Of a stretch of 64,000 nucleotides of DNA, positions 52,941 to 63,100 are shown in pieces. Below the pieces are notes generated by a model that was given only the letters and a program-made list of their open reading frames with translations, did not search any database and had not been told where the DNA came from. Source of the stretch: Lactarius indigo. Its lineage: Eukaryota; Basidiomycota; Agaricomycetes; Russulales; Russulaceae. How positions within the stretch are numbered: the first letter of the stretch is position 1; every line of letters begins with the position of its first letter. Made by a program: the position numbers and the translations under genes. Where the stretch lies: the NCBI GenBank assembly GCA_025766275.1, contig JAFKAC010000027.1, forward strand, positions 124,001-188,000, given 5' to 3'.

Positions 52941-54929
52941 GTGGCGACTGTCAATACGCGCGATCAGTGGACGAACTTCCGTCCCTATCATTTAGAACGA
53001 AGAGGAGATCGCAACGTACCAACCAGGTTCTTAGGAGCAGCTCGTTGGAGAGAACGAGGAGACGAAACCGGATATTTCGTGGAATTCAACGGGCCTACAC
53101 GGTTCAGACCTGTTGAGTTCAATTTCGACCACCTGTGTTGGGTAGAAATTACGTGGAACCCCATAGATCACCGCTGGGACGTTGTCAGACCAGCAGGAAG
53201 ACAATATCAGTGCGATATCGACGCACGCGAACTCAACTCACGAGCCGACTGGGGGCCCATCGACGGCCAAATACGAGAACACTCAACTGGGGAAGCAGTG
53301 AGCGAAGAAACCGAAGAAGAAGAACAGAGTGAAGAGAACCATCCGGCAAGCGTCGGACCCATCGAGCAGTATACCATCCAGCAAGCTGAGTCTCTACATA
53401 TCTCAGAGCCGCCAGAAGCGATCCACGTACGATCACCTGCAGCAGAAATGGCAACAACAACTATGACGGCAGAAGAAATCATGACCGTCAGGGAGCAAGC
53501 AGCACGAGAAGCAGCCGAAGCAATTAGGCAGGAGTCCCAGCGGCACCTCATGCCTATCAACCCCGAAACAGGACATCGAATGACCGCAGACGACGCGGCA
53601 ATCTTTCGCGCCATCGGACCTGACCAAGGAGACCCCCCATCGGGGGATGGAGGGAGACGAGGAATGCCACTAGACCCCCCACCGGGATGGGGAGGACCAC
53701 CCGGGGGCGATTTTCCCCGACGACCAGGAGCAGGAGGAAATCCGCCTGACCTCCCGAACAATCCGCCGGAAGGGGGACCCCCAGGAGCGGGTGGAGGCGG
53801 CGGTGGAGGCGCAGGAGGAGGAGGACACGGGCATGAGAAACTAACTGGTGAACCTCCCACCATTTTTGACGGAGACCGCACTAAAGTAGACTCCTTCCTC
53901 ACGCAATGGCACGTGTATTGGGGAATGAACCTCGACACCTCTGTTATGCGCAACGACTACCGACGATGCCTACTCTTCCTCTCCTACATCAAGGGGGTGT
54001 CCGTCAGCGAATGGGTGCTCTCATATCTCAAGTGGCTCAATCGACAAATACAACGGGGCATAGAACAACATACGCGGGAGTTATGGAATGCAGTAGCAGA
54101 AGGGTTCAACCAAAGGTTCGTCAACACACTTGAGCGAGAACAGGCTCAAGCCCTGCTGAGGAAAGGCCTCAAAATGGTCGATGGGGACATCGACAAATAC
54201 GTCAATGAATTCGAAGAAGCGGCCAGAAAAGCAGGCTACCGTCTCAACGACCCGCAGACAATCGACCTCTTTACAAAGGGGTTACCCAAGAAACTATACG
54301 AGAAGACCTACGACCTAGACGAGCCGGAGACCTTCGACGAGTGGAAGCGGGCAACGCTTCGCCGACAACGCAATTATATCCACATCAGAGCCAGGGTGGA
54401 TGAGTATAAGGACAATAAGCCGAAGAAAGCGGCCAACGCCAATTGGAGCATCCCGCAAAATCTCGCTAACCCTTGGGCAATGGACACGTCTGCCGATCGA
54501 ACAAGGGCAAGATTGGCCGGATCAGAGGAGATTGATTACGGAAAACCGCCATACACCAATCAGCCTCCATTCCCACCAAGAGGGGGCCCAGGGGTTAGAG
54601 GACGCGGAAGGGGGGGACAGCGAAGAGACCTAAGGACAGTCCTGTGCTATAATTGTAACGCACCAGGCCACCTCTCACGAAATTGCCCCCATCCGCGACA
54701 GCCGCGACAATGGCGACAACAGGAGCCCGGACCATCTACGGTCCGAATGACGGAAACCGACTACTATTCGCAAGAAGTACCGCCCGCTCAAATACAAGCA
54801 GCGTCGACCAACAAAACGGCCGAGGAGCGGGCCAAGGAGTGGCTCACGGGAGTGGCCAACGCCCCTGATGAAGTGAAAGATCTGATATTGCAGGACTTAT
54901 GGGGGAAAGAGGGTTTTCGGAGCGCCTGA
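52941..54929 (+). CDS. gag: Gag polyprotein of A2 (non-AUG start proposed)
   Basis: 662 codons from GTG 52941. Translation must begin between the in-frame TAA (52923) and the conserved domain, where codons ATT, GTG and ACG are the only near-cognates. Order: conserved N-terminal domain (DQWTNFRPYHLERRGD, RFRPVEFNFDHLCWVEI, CDIDARELNSRADW), acidic linker, first ATG of the transcript in frame at 53448 (MATTTMTAEE), Pro/Gly-rich stretch, capsid (TIFDGDRTKVDSFLTQWHVY, TKGLPKKLYEKTYDLDEPET) and CCHC knuckle CYNCNAPGHLSRNC at about residue 569. Forms the virus-like particle. Stop TGA lies in the frameshift hairpin. Confidence 0.92.
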   Translation: MATVNTRDQWTNFRPYHLERRGDRNVPTRFLGAARWRERGDETGYFVEFNGPTRFRPVEFNFDHLCWVEITWNPIDHRWDVVRPAGRQYQCDIDARELNSRADWGPIDGQIREHSTGEAVSEETEEEEQSEENHPASVGPIEQYTIQQAESLHISEPPEAIHVRSPAAEMATTTMTAEEIMTVREQAAREAAEAIRQESQRHLMPINPETGHRMTADDAAIFRAIGPDQGDPPSGDGGRRGMPLDPPPGWGGPPGGDFPRRPGAGGNPPDLPNNPPEGGPPGAGGGGGGGAGGGGHGHEKLTGEPPTIFDGDRTKVDSFLTQWHVYWGMNLDTSVMRNDYRRCLLFLSYIKGVSVSEWVLSYLKWLNRQIQRGIEQHTRELWNAVAEGFNQRFVNTLEREQAQALLRKGLKMVDGDIDKYVNEFEEAARKAGYRLNDPQTIDLFTKGLPKKLYEKTYDLDEPETFDEWKRATLRRQRNYIHIRARVDEYKDNKPKKAANANWSIPQNLANPWAMDTSADRTRARLAGSEEIDYGKPPYTNQPPFPPRGGPGVRGRGRGGQRRDLRTVLCYNCNAPGHLSRNCPHPRQPRQWRQQEPGPSTVRMTETDYYSQEVPPAQIQAASTNKTAEERAKEWLTGVANAPDEVKDLILQDLWGKEGFRSA

Positions 54930-57900
54930 ACCCATCGGCCTGGGTGAGGGCTTTAAATTGTAATTCTGTAATCATGACGCGCTTTCGCTCCCTTCGAATT
55001 CCAGTCTCGATTCGCACGAATTACCGAATGGCCGACATCAAAGCATTAGTTGACTCGGGAGCAACCGACAACTTTATACACCCAAACTTCATCAAAAGGA
55101 TGGGTATAGGACTTCAACTTCTACCGCAACCTCGTAAAATATGGAATATAGACAACACCGAAAACAAAGCTGGGTCTATCACCCACTTTACCGATCTAGA
55201 CGTATACGCTAAGGGATATCACAGAACCATGCGCTTCCTCATAACCGACCTTGGTGGTGAGGATGTCGTTCTAGGATACCCCTGGCTGGCAACCTACGAA
55301 CCAACCATCAATTGGCGAGACGCCGTAATACACGAGGAAATCATGCCGGTCGTGATTAGTACGCAGGACAGTCCGAGTCGTCACACTGTCATTGCAACCG
55401 CGCTCACTAACGAAGAAAAGGAAGCAATCATCCTTGATATGGATGAAGAAGACACGTACTTGCGAGCAACTACGTCGACGGAGCTAGCAATCCGTGCAAA
55501 GGTAGAGGAAGACCCAGTCGAGCTGCCGGCAGTATACAAAGCCTTTGAAAGGCTCTTCAGCGAGGAAGCATCCCAACGATTTCCCCCAGCTAGACCTTGG
55601 GACCACGCCATTGATTTCAAGCCGGGTACCCCCTCCGCAATCGACTGCAAGATATACCCACTGACGCAAGAAGAGGAGGGAAAGCTCAAGGAGTTCCTAG
55701 ACGAGAAGCTCCAGCAGGGATACCTGCGACCTTCTATCTCCCCGTACGCGTCATCATTCTTTTTTGTTAAAAAGAAAGACGGAAAACTACGCCCGGTGCA
55801 GGATTACCGGGTTATCAACTCACATACCATACGCAACCAGTACCCGCTTCCCTTGATTCAGGACCTCATTTACGACCTCAGCAATGCTCACATCTACACC
55901 AAGCTTGATATTCGCTGGGGGTATAACAACGTCCGCATACGAGACGGAGATCAAGAGAAGGCGGCTTTCAAAACCAAATTTGGCCTCTTCGAACCAACGG
56001 TCATGTTCTTCGGTCTTACGAACTCGCCGGCCACCTTTCAAACCATGATGAACCATATCTACCGTGACACCATTGCAAAACACGAAACTCGGGGGACAGT
56101 CATTCGAGTCTACATGGACGATATTGGCATCGCCACACGAGAAGGCTCCACATTAGCTGACCACATCGCCGCCGTAACTGACGTCCTCCGCGTCGCCCAG
56201 GACCATGACCTTTACTTCAAACTTGAGAAGTGCCTCTTCCACCAACCGCGGATGGATTACCTGGGGGTAATCCTTGAGAGGGGGGTAACACGCATGGACC
56301 CGGTAAAAGTTCGCGGAATCAAGGACTGGCCAACTCCGACTAAAGTAAGGGACGTACGATCTTTCTTGGGTTTCTGTAACTTTTACCGACTTTTCATCCG
56401 CGGTTTCGCTACCCATGCACGACCCTTAAACCGACTCACGCGGAAAGACGCAGAATGGAAGTGGACAGAAGACGAGGACCGCGCATTCAAAACCCTCAAG
56501 CGCCTTGTCACCGAAGAACCGGTGTTGGCCCACCCCAATCTGCATGATCAATTCGAATTAGAGGTCGACGCGTCGGGATTCGCGGTAGGTGCTGTACTCC
56601 TGCAAAAGAAAAGTGATAGTCGCAAGCACCCGATAGGATATTACTCGGCTACGCTAAATGAAGCCGAGCGTAATTACGACATCTACGACCTGGAACTCCT
56701 CGCCATCGTCAAGGCTCTCAGACACTGGAGACCCCTACTGGCAGGATCACCGCACAAAATCAAAATATTCTCGGACCACCTCAACCTACAATATTGGAAG
56801 ACCCCGCAGAAGATCAGCCGACGAGTTGCCCGAGAAGTGCTTGAACTGATGGAGTACGATTTTGAGATCCATCACATCAAGGGGAAGAACAACGGCAGGG
56901 CAGACGCCTTATCCAGGCGACCGGATTACGACCAGGGAGAAGGAGACAACGAAGGTGTGGTAGTCCTACCCCCCGAAGTATTCGTAAGAGCCGCTAATAC
57001 CGCCCGCATCTTGGAAATACACCCGCTGCTGCAAACGCCGAGACGACGACAAGACCCAAAGATCGTTCAGGCGTGGGTCGACGCACACCAACTAAAGAAG
57101 ATAGACGGAGAATGGTATAAGGACGGACGACTGGTGGTCACCGGACCCATGTCTGCATACAGGGCGATAATAGGCGACCACCATGACCCCCCTATCCATG
57201 GACATCCAGGTATTAGTAGGACCCAACGGATAGTAGAACGACACTATTGGTGGCCGAAGCTTCGCCGAGACGTGTATGAATACGTTACAGGGTGCGCCGA
57301 CTGCCAACGAAATAAAGTCAACACAAGACCAACGCACGCGCCGTTACACCCCATTACTGCAATAACGGACGCTCCCCCCTTTCACACCATCGCGTTGGAC
57401 TTTATTACTAAACTACCCACGTCCCAATCCTATGACAGCATTCTCACAGTAACAGACCACGATTGCAGCAAGGCGTCGATATTCATTCCGTGCAATGAGG
57501 AGATTACGGCGGAGGAAACAGCCACCCTGTACGTCCTTCACGTGTTCAAACGGTTCGGGTTACCGCGTAAAATCATCAGTGATCGCGACCCCCGATTCAC
57601 ATCAAAGTTCACCAAAGAGGTTTGTCGGATCTTGGGCATCAAACAAAACGTGTCCACGGCGTATCACCCAAGAACGGACGGACAATCGGAGCGAACCAAT
57701 CAGTGGCTGGAACAGTATCTGCGGTTCTGGGCCAATGAGCGCCAAGATAACTGGGCGGCATATCTTCCCGTAGCAGAATTCGCTCATAACAATTGGCCCC
57801 ATGAGCATACAAAGCAATCTCCCTTTATGCTGCTTATGGGCTACAATCCGACAGCGGATTGGACGGATAAGCCATCCCCTATTCCACACGTTATCTCCAG

Positions 57901-59644
57901 ACTCACACAGCTCAAGGAGGCGCGACAGCTGGCCCAGACCCTTATCAAAAAGGCCCAGGATAGCTGGGTGAAACACCGAGATACCCCGAAATATCAAATA
58001 GGTGATCAAGTGTGGCTAGAAGGGAGACATCTTCGAACCAACCAACCCACGGCCAAACTTGCGGCGCGACGCCACGGCCCCTTTAAGATAGTCCAGGTGA
58101 TGTCCCCGTACAATTACCGCCTTGAACTTCCCACGCAGTGGAGCATCCACCCGGTGTTTCACATAGATCTTCTCACGCCGTACAAAAGCACGGCCATGCA
58201 TGGAGAAAATTTCCCTCGACCACCACCGGATCTTGTGGACGGGGAAGAAGAATACGAGGTCGAGGCCATTCTAGACTCGCGCCATTTCGGCCGCCGCAAG
58301 AAGCTGCAGTATCTCATCAAATGGAAGGGGTACCCTGACTCGGAAAATCAGTGGGTCGATAAGGATGATGTTTTTGCCCCGGAAGCAATAGAGGCGTATC
58401 AAGCGGCCCGAACAGCTGCACGAGGACTTAAAAGCGAGACGGTGGACGGTCAGGGAGAGTATCACTCCCATCTTCGATTCACTTCTACGTCTATGCCCAC
58501 CTCTCCTCTCAGACATGTCACCACGGCGATCCTCCTCGACCAAGTCGCGCAAGACGCCGCCGCCATCATCCAAGACGACGAAGAAACCGTGGTTCCAGCG
58601 GTCCAGCTCACTCCGTACACACCTGCAGACATGCGAACGGGGCATATCACCGCTCAAGAATGGGCTGGCATCCTACAGAGGTTCCCAGACCCCACGCGCC
58701 AGCCCAGCGACGAGCAGCATGCCGTCGCTCACATCTTCCGAGACGACAGCGGGGCTCGCGAACCCATCGCCGTCATCCCCCCAGACGACGCTCTTATCGG
58801 TATTAGGGGAGTTTTCCCGGCCGATCGATCTAACGAAGGACCGGGAGGAGACGGAGGCAGAGGAGGTCTGGCGGAGGACGGCTCAGGAATGGGCCAGAGA
58901 ACAGTTGAGGTTGGCGCAGGAGAAATTGAGCGAGTTGCGGCAGCGCAGGCAGCGATGCCGGACCAAGCTGACCATGACGACGGAGATTACTACCCGGTCA
59001 GCCACCCCCTCCTTCGAACGAACCGCGACTCTGCTAATCCCGGAATCACCCCGTGGCTCCTGCACACCGACGGAACCCCCATGTCTCGAGGACGTGTGCG
59101 ACTGCCCGGCGTCGCATTACACACCCCCATTACGCGAGACGACGACCCGGCGCAGGTCCTCGCGCCTGAAGGGTTCCGGGCGAATCGACAGCCCCATCAC
59201 ATTCACTTCCCCATCACCGGGCCGGACGGAGTAGAGTTGCAGGCGAGCCACGTCCAGATAGTCGGAGGTGCGAATCCCTTTGTTCTGGGAGTCATCCCAG
59301 GATCCCCCTACCTCTACGGCAAACCTCTTTACGCCGCTCCCCGCCTCTCGGCTGCGAATCGCGCCTTCATTGCTCACGAGGATCTCGTTATCCTCGCCGC
59401 CGACAAACTCACGGACCGCGCACTCAACCGCATAGGGGATGAGTCCCTGGTTGCGGAGGTGACGCGGTATCGCGCCGCCGCCCATGAAGAGTCGCGCCTA
59501 CAGGCGCGTATCCGCCAGCTTCGCGGAATGGTGCTTGTCGCGCGGGAAGACAAGATGGACTGCGTGTACCGCCTAGAGCGGGCGGATGTGTTTCGACGTA
59601 TTGAAGAGGAGCAACGTGAGTGGATCGCGCGGGATTTCCAGTAA
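54899..59644 (+). CDS. pol: Pol polyprotein of A2
   Basis: 1581 codons in the -1 frame from Gag, overlapping it by 31 nt. Approximate residues: protease DSGA 52-55; RT 230-420 with YMDD 405-408; RNase H from D557; integrase H2C2 finger to C799/C802, catalytic D834, D895, E931 (D-35-E); GPY-like module near 1060; chromodomain 1118-1160 (EEYEVEAILDSRHFGRRK, LIKWKGYPDSENQWV); acidic spacer; and a C-terminal domain of ~210 residues (SPYLYGKPLYAAPRLSAANR) of unknown role. Copies RNA to DNA and integrates it; chromodomains of this class steer integration to heterochromatin, which fits the nested insertions. The ATG at 54899 precedes the slip site, so it is unlikely to be a start. Confidence 0.95.
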   Translation: MGERGFSERLNPSAWVRALNCNSVIMTRFRSLRIPVSIRTNYRMADIKALVDSGATDNFIHPNFIKRMGIGLQLLPQPRKIWNIDNTENKAGSITHFTDLDVYAKGYHRTMRFLITDLGGEDVVLGYPWLATYEPTINWRDAVIHEEIMPVVISTQDSPSRHTVIATALTNEEKEAIILDMDEEDTYLRATTSTELAIRAKVEEDPVELPAVYKAFERLFSEEASQRFPPARPWDHAIDFKPGTPSAIDCKIYPLTQEEEGKLKEFLDEKLQQGYLRPSISPYASSFFFVKKKDGKLRPVQDYRVINSHTIRNQYPLPLIQDLIYDLSNAHIYTKLDIRWGYNNVRIRDGDQEKAAFKTKFGLFEPTVMFFGLTNSPATFQTMMNHIYRDTIAKHETRGTVIRVYMDDIGIATREGSTLADHIAAVTDVLRVAQDHDLYFKLEKCLFHQPRMDYLGVILERGVTRMDPVKVRGIKDWPTPTKVRDVRSFLGFCNFYRLFIRGFATHARPLNRLTRKDAEWKWTEDEDRAFKTLKRLVTEEPVLAHPNLHDQFELEVDASGFAVGAVLLQKKSDSRKHPIGYYSATLNEAERNYDIYDLELLAIVKALRHWRPLLAGSPHKIKIFSDHLNLQYWKTPQKISRRVAREVLELMEYDFEIHHIKGKNNGRADALSRRPDYDQGEGDNEGVVVLPPEVFVRAANTARILEIHPLLQTPRRRQDPKIVQAWVDAHQLKKIDGEWYKDGRLVVTGPMSAYRAIIGDHHDPPIHGHPGISRTQRIVERHYWWPKLRRDVYEYVTGCADCQRNKVNTRPTHAPLHPITAITDAPPFHTIALDFITKLPTSQSYDSILTVTDHDCSKASIFIPCNEEITAEETATLYVLHVFKRFGLPRKIISDRDPRFTSKFTKEVCRILGIKQNVSTAYHPRTDGQSERTNQWLEQYLRFWANERQDNWAAYLPVAEFAHNNWPHEHTKQSPFMLLMGYNPTADWTDKPSPIPHVISRLTQLKEARQLAQTLIKKAQDSWVKHRDTPKYQIGDQVWLEGRHLRTNQPTAKLAARRHGPFKIVQVMSPYNYRLELPTQWSIHPVFHIDLLTPYKSTAMHGENFPRPPPDLVDGEEEYEVEAILDSRHFGRRKKLQYLIKWKGYPDSENQWVDKDDVFAPEAIEAYQAARTAARGLKSETVDGQGEYHSHLRFTSTSMPTSPLRHVTTAILLDQVAQDAAAIIQDDEETVVPAVQLTPYTPADMRTGHITAQEWAGILQRFPDPTRQPSDEQHAVAHIFRDDSGAREPIAVIPPDDALIGIRGVFPADRSNEGPGGDGGRGGLAEDGSGMGQRTVEVGAGEIERVAAAQAAMPDQADHDDGDYYPVSHPLLRTNRDSANPGITPWLLHTDGTPMSRGRVRLPGVALHTPITRDDDPAQVLAPEGFRANRQPHHIHFPITGPDGVELQASHVQIVGGANPFVLGVIPGSPYLYGKPLYAAPRLSAANRAFIAHEDLVILAADKLTDRALNRIGDESLVAEVTRYRAAAHEESRLQARIRQLRGMVLVAREDKMDCVYRLERADVFRRIEEEQREWIARDFQ
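54911..54951 (+). promoter_or_regulatory. -1 ribosomal frameshift signal, A2
   Basis: G-GGT-TTT (54911-54917) in Gag frame, spacer 54918-54923, stem 54924-54951: GCCT/GGGC outer pairs, tandem G.A and A.G mismatches, ACCCA/TGGGT inner pairs, six-base loop TCGGCC. Gag stop TGA 54927-54929 is inside the stem. Confidence 0.82.
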
Positions 59645-59679
59645 GTGAGTCCGGGGGTCTCACGCTACGAAGGGGGTGA

Positions 59680-60138
59680 TGTTACGTTTCTATCTCGGAC
59701 CCTTACTGTACCGGTTGTGGCTACGGCGGTAAGGTAGATTAGTCACGGACTCGGGGTTTACGAAGGAGTTAGGAGTTTACGGATGACTCGATCCTAGTAC
59801 AGGTAGTAGTAGTATTAGGGTCGCGGTATTTACGCGATACGTTGGACGCTACATTACTGTGACTCATAGCAGCGCTTCAAAGCCTGCTCTTCTTGTATTT
59901 AAGCCAGCTGCGGAAGACCAAGACACTCCATCTTGGTCTTCTTCAATCGTCACTTGTTTTGGTCTCCTTTCGAACTGTCTTGCCTCTCACCATCTTTCGA
60001 CACGCCTTTACGTTTCTACCCTAGTGTCTGCGTACATCTAAGGGGTTGCCTTCGTGCCATACGCCTTGCGTGTGATTAGCTGAGTAATCGCCACCCTTAT
60101 TCGAGCTCAAGTCGAGCTAACGCTGTGACGGCGTTACA
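59680..60138 (+). repeat. 3' LTR of A2
   Basis: 459 bp; one visible difference from the 5' LTR. Followed at once by the second CGAGT. Confidence 0.95.
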
Positions 60139-60143
60139 CGAGT

Positions 60144-63100
60144 CATGACCTTCGGCCTCACAAATGCACCAGCCACCTTTGCAAGAACCATGAGCAGAAT
60201 ACTTCGACCACTTATGGACAAATACCCAAGAGAGCTATTTGTGTACATGGATGATGTCCTGATAGCCACAGAAGAAGATACAGAACGCCACAGACAAATT
60301 GTACACGAGTTCTTGGAAATCTGTGAAAAGGAATCCTATTTCCTCAAAGCGTCGAAATGCGTGTTCGAACAAAGAAAGATCCACTACCTAGGCATTGTCA
60401 TCGATGGGTCTCAAATCAAAATCAACCCAAAGAAGGTAGAAGGACTAAAAGACTGGCCAAGAGACATCAAGTCAGTCAAACAAGCAAGAAGCGTGTTGGG
60501 AACACTAAGTTATCAGCGACCCTTCATCCCCAACTTCGCTCACTTAGCAAGACCCATCACGGACACAATAAAGACATCAGAAGGACCCTTCAGATGGACA
60601 AAGGAAGCAGCAGAAGCCTTAGAAGCTCTCATCACGCTTGTGTGCAAAGACCCCATCTTATGCCAACCAGATATGGACAAACCTTTCGAACTAGAAGTAG
60701 ATGCCTCCGCTTTCGCCACAGGGGCAATCTTAACACAAAGAGACAGCCGAAACAAACCACAAGCTGTGGGATACTTCTCCAAATCATTTTCAGAAGCGGA
60801 GCGCAACTATGACATCCATGACAGAGAACTCCTAGCAGTAATCAGAGGACTGGAACACTGGAGACACCTTCTTTTAGGGTCCCCCCACGAAATCACAGTG
60901 TTTACAGACCACAAAAACCTAGAATATTATCACCACCCTCGACAAATCAATAGGAGAGTGGCGCACTACATCCCCAGACTTGCAGACTATCACATCAAAC
61001 TTCACCACAAACCCAGACCCCAAAACCATGCTGATGCCCTGTCAAGACGCCCTGATCATGACACCGGAGCAGGGGATAACACTGATGTAGTGGTCCTGAC
61101 CCCAACCATCTTTGCAAACTCCGCTCTCTCCATGAGGATAGATGACCGAGTCATGGCACACCAATTAGACCACCAAGACACTCTGGACGAGTGGACCGCC
61201 CCCTTCCACCTAGTAAAACAAGGCAAACACTGGTGGAGAGGCGACAAACTGGTGGTTGTGGACAACACACCGCTAAAGAGGGGGGTAATTTCCCTGTTTC
61301 ACGATACAAAAACAGCTGGACACCCCGGAATAACAAAGACCTTGTGGTTAGTGTCACAAGACTTTTGGTGGCCAAACATGAAAGACGACATATCCGCATA
61401 TGTAAAGGGCTGTGCCACATGTCAATCAAACAAGAACTTCCCTGGGAACCCGAAACCACCGATATTCCCCATCAAGACTAACCCAGAAGCACTCCCTTTT
61501 GAAACCATCGCTCTAGACTTTATCACAAAGCTACCCAAATCAGAAGACAATGACACAATTCTCACCATCACGGATCATGACTGTTCCAAAGCAGCCTTCT
61601 TTATCCCATGCAGCAAAACAATAGATGCAGAAGGAGTGGCAAAACTCTACGCCAAAACTGTCCTGCCACACTATGGACTACCAAGAAGGGTCATCTCCGA
61701 CAGAGACCCCAGATTCACAGCGAAGTTCATCAAAGAACTGTGCAGAGTACTTGACATAGAACAAAACATCAGCACAGCATACCACCCACAAACAGATGGA
61801 CAATCAGAGCGAACAAACCAGTGGTTAGAACAGTACCTCCGAATGTTCATAAACCATCAGCAAGACAATTGGACGGAGCTACTACCACTGGCACAGTACA
61901 CCCACAACTCCTGGCCAAGTGCAACCACTAAAAAGGCACCCTACGAGTTAATCCTTGGGTACATCCCAAGAGTACACCAACCAGAAAGAACGACCACAGT
62001 ACCAGGAACACAAGAAAGATTGGAGCGAATCCAGGAAGCCAGAAGGACCGCCCAAGCAGCAATCACCCATGCACAGTCACTCTACAAAGGATCCTCTCGC
62101 TTTGAACAACACACAGAAGGAGATAGTGTGTGGCTGGATGCCAGGAACTTGAAAACAACGCACCCTAGTTTCAAGTTAGCCCCGAAAAGATATGGACCCT
62201 TCAGGGTCACAAAGAAGATCTCCGCCACCACATATGCCCTGAAACTTCCCCATCAGTGGCGGATCCACCCAGTATTCCATGCGTCCCTCCTGATGCCATA
62301 CAAAGAAACCTCCATACATGGAAAGAACTTTACGGAACCACCCCCAGATCTAATAGATGGAGAACAGGAGTGGGAAGTCGAGAAAATACTAGAAACAAGA
62401 CGCCACAGGAACCAGTTACAGTTCCTAATCAAGTGGAAAGGATACTCCGATGCACACAACAGTTGGGAACCAGAAAAGAACCTCAACGCCCCAGAACTTA
62501 TTCAGGAACACTTTGAAAGCAACCCCAGAAGTGAAGGAGCAAAACAATGGTTAAAACGAAAGGAAGTAACAGTACAAACAGCAACCACCTTCCCCACTAG
62601 CTTCCTCACCATGCCCTCTCGCTCCTCCTCTGTAGAACGTCTTGTTGCTCATGCCATGGAAAGAGGCTCCTTTGACGAAACGCCCTCTGTCACACCCTCC
62701 TCTGGCTATTCTCCCTTCCCAGCACGACCCCCTTCCTTGCCTTCACTCATCCAAGAACCACAACCCATCGATCCCACCATGCCCAGCGTCATAGAAACAG
62801 AAGGAGGAGGAATAGCCCTTCGCGTTCCCCCTCCTGGACACACAGCTCCCCCTACTCCCAAGATACACCGACCTACCACCTCCCCCCCTGATCCTAGAGT
62901 GACCATGGCTCGTCTCAGCGAAATAATCAACGACCCAATCATGGACGCACTCCCCATTAACTATGAAAGGATGCACATCACTGCTGAAGAAGATGACGAC
63001 CCTGGCTACCCCTTCTTCTTGAATGACCCCTGGAGCAGCCGCTATGTCCACTTCCTCATCCCTGACGACGCTGACCCAACCTCGTACATCCGAAAGGATG

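Larger units (their letters stand above)
52463..60138 (+). mobile_element. Ty3/gypsy chromovirus A2 (family A), intact, nested in D
   Basis: 7676 bp, 459-bp LTRs (52463-52921, 59680-60138), target duplication CGAGT (52458-52462, 60139-60143). The LTRs show one visible difference (C at 52854, T at 60071, a CpG/TpG change). Both gag and pol are open throughout, so this copy could be active. Purine tract AAGGGGGTGA (59670-59679). Confidence 0.96.

Noticed and set aside
54899..54901. ATG at the start of the A2 Pol frame as a true start codon
   Set aside because: It lies upstream of the slip site, is absent in B (GTG there) and D, and sits far behind other AUGs; a -1 shift explains Pol better.
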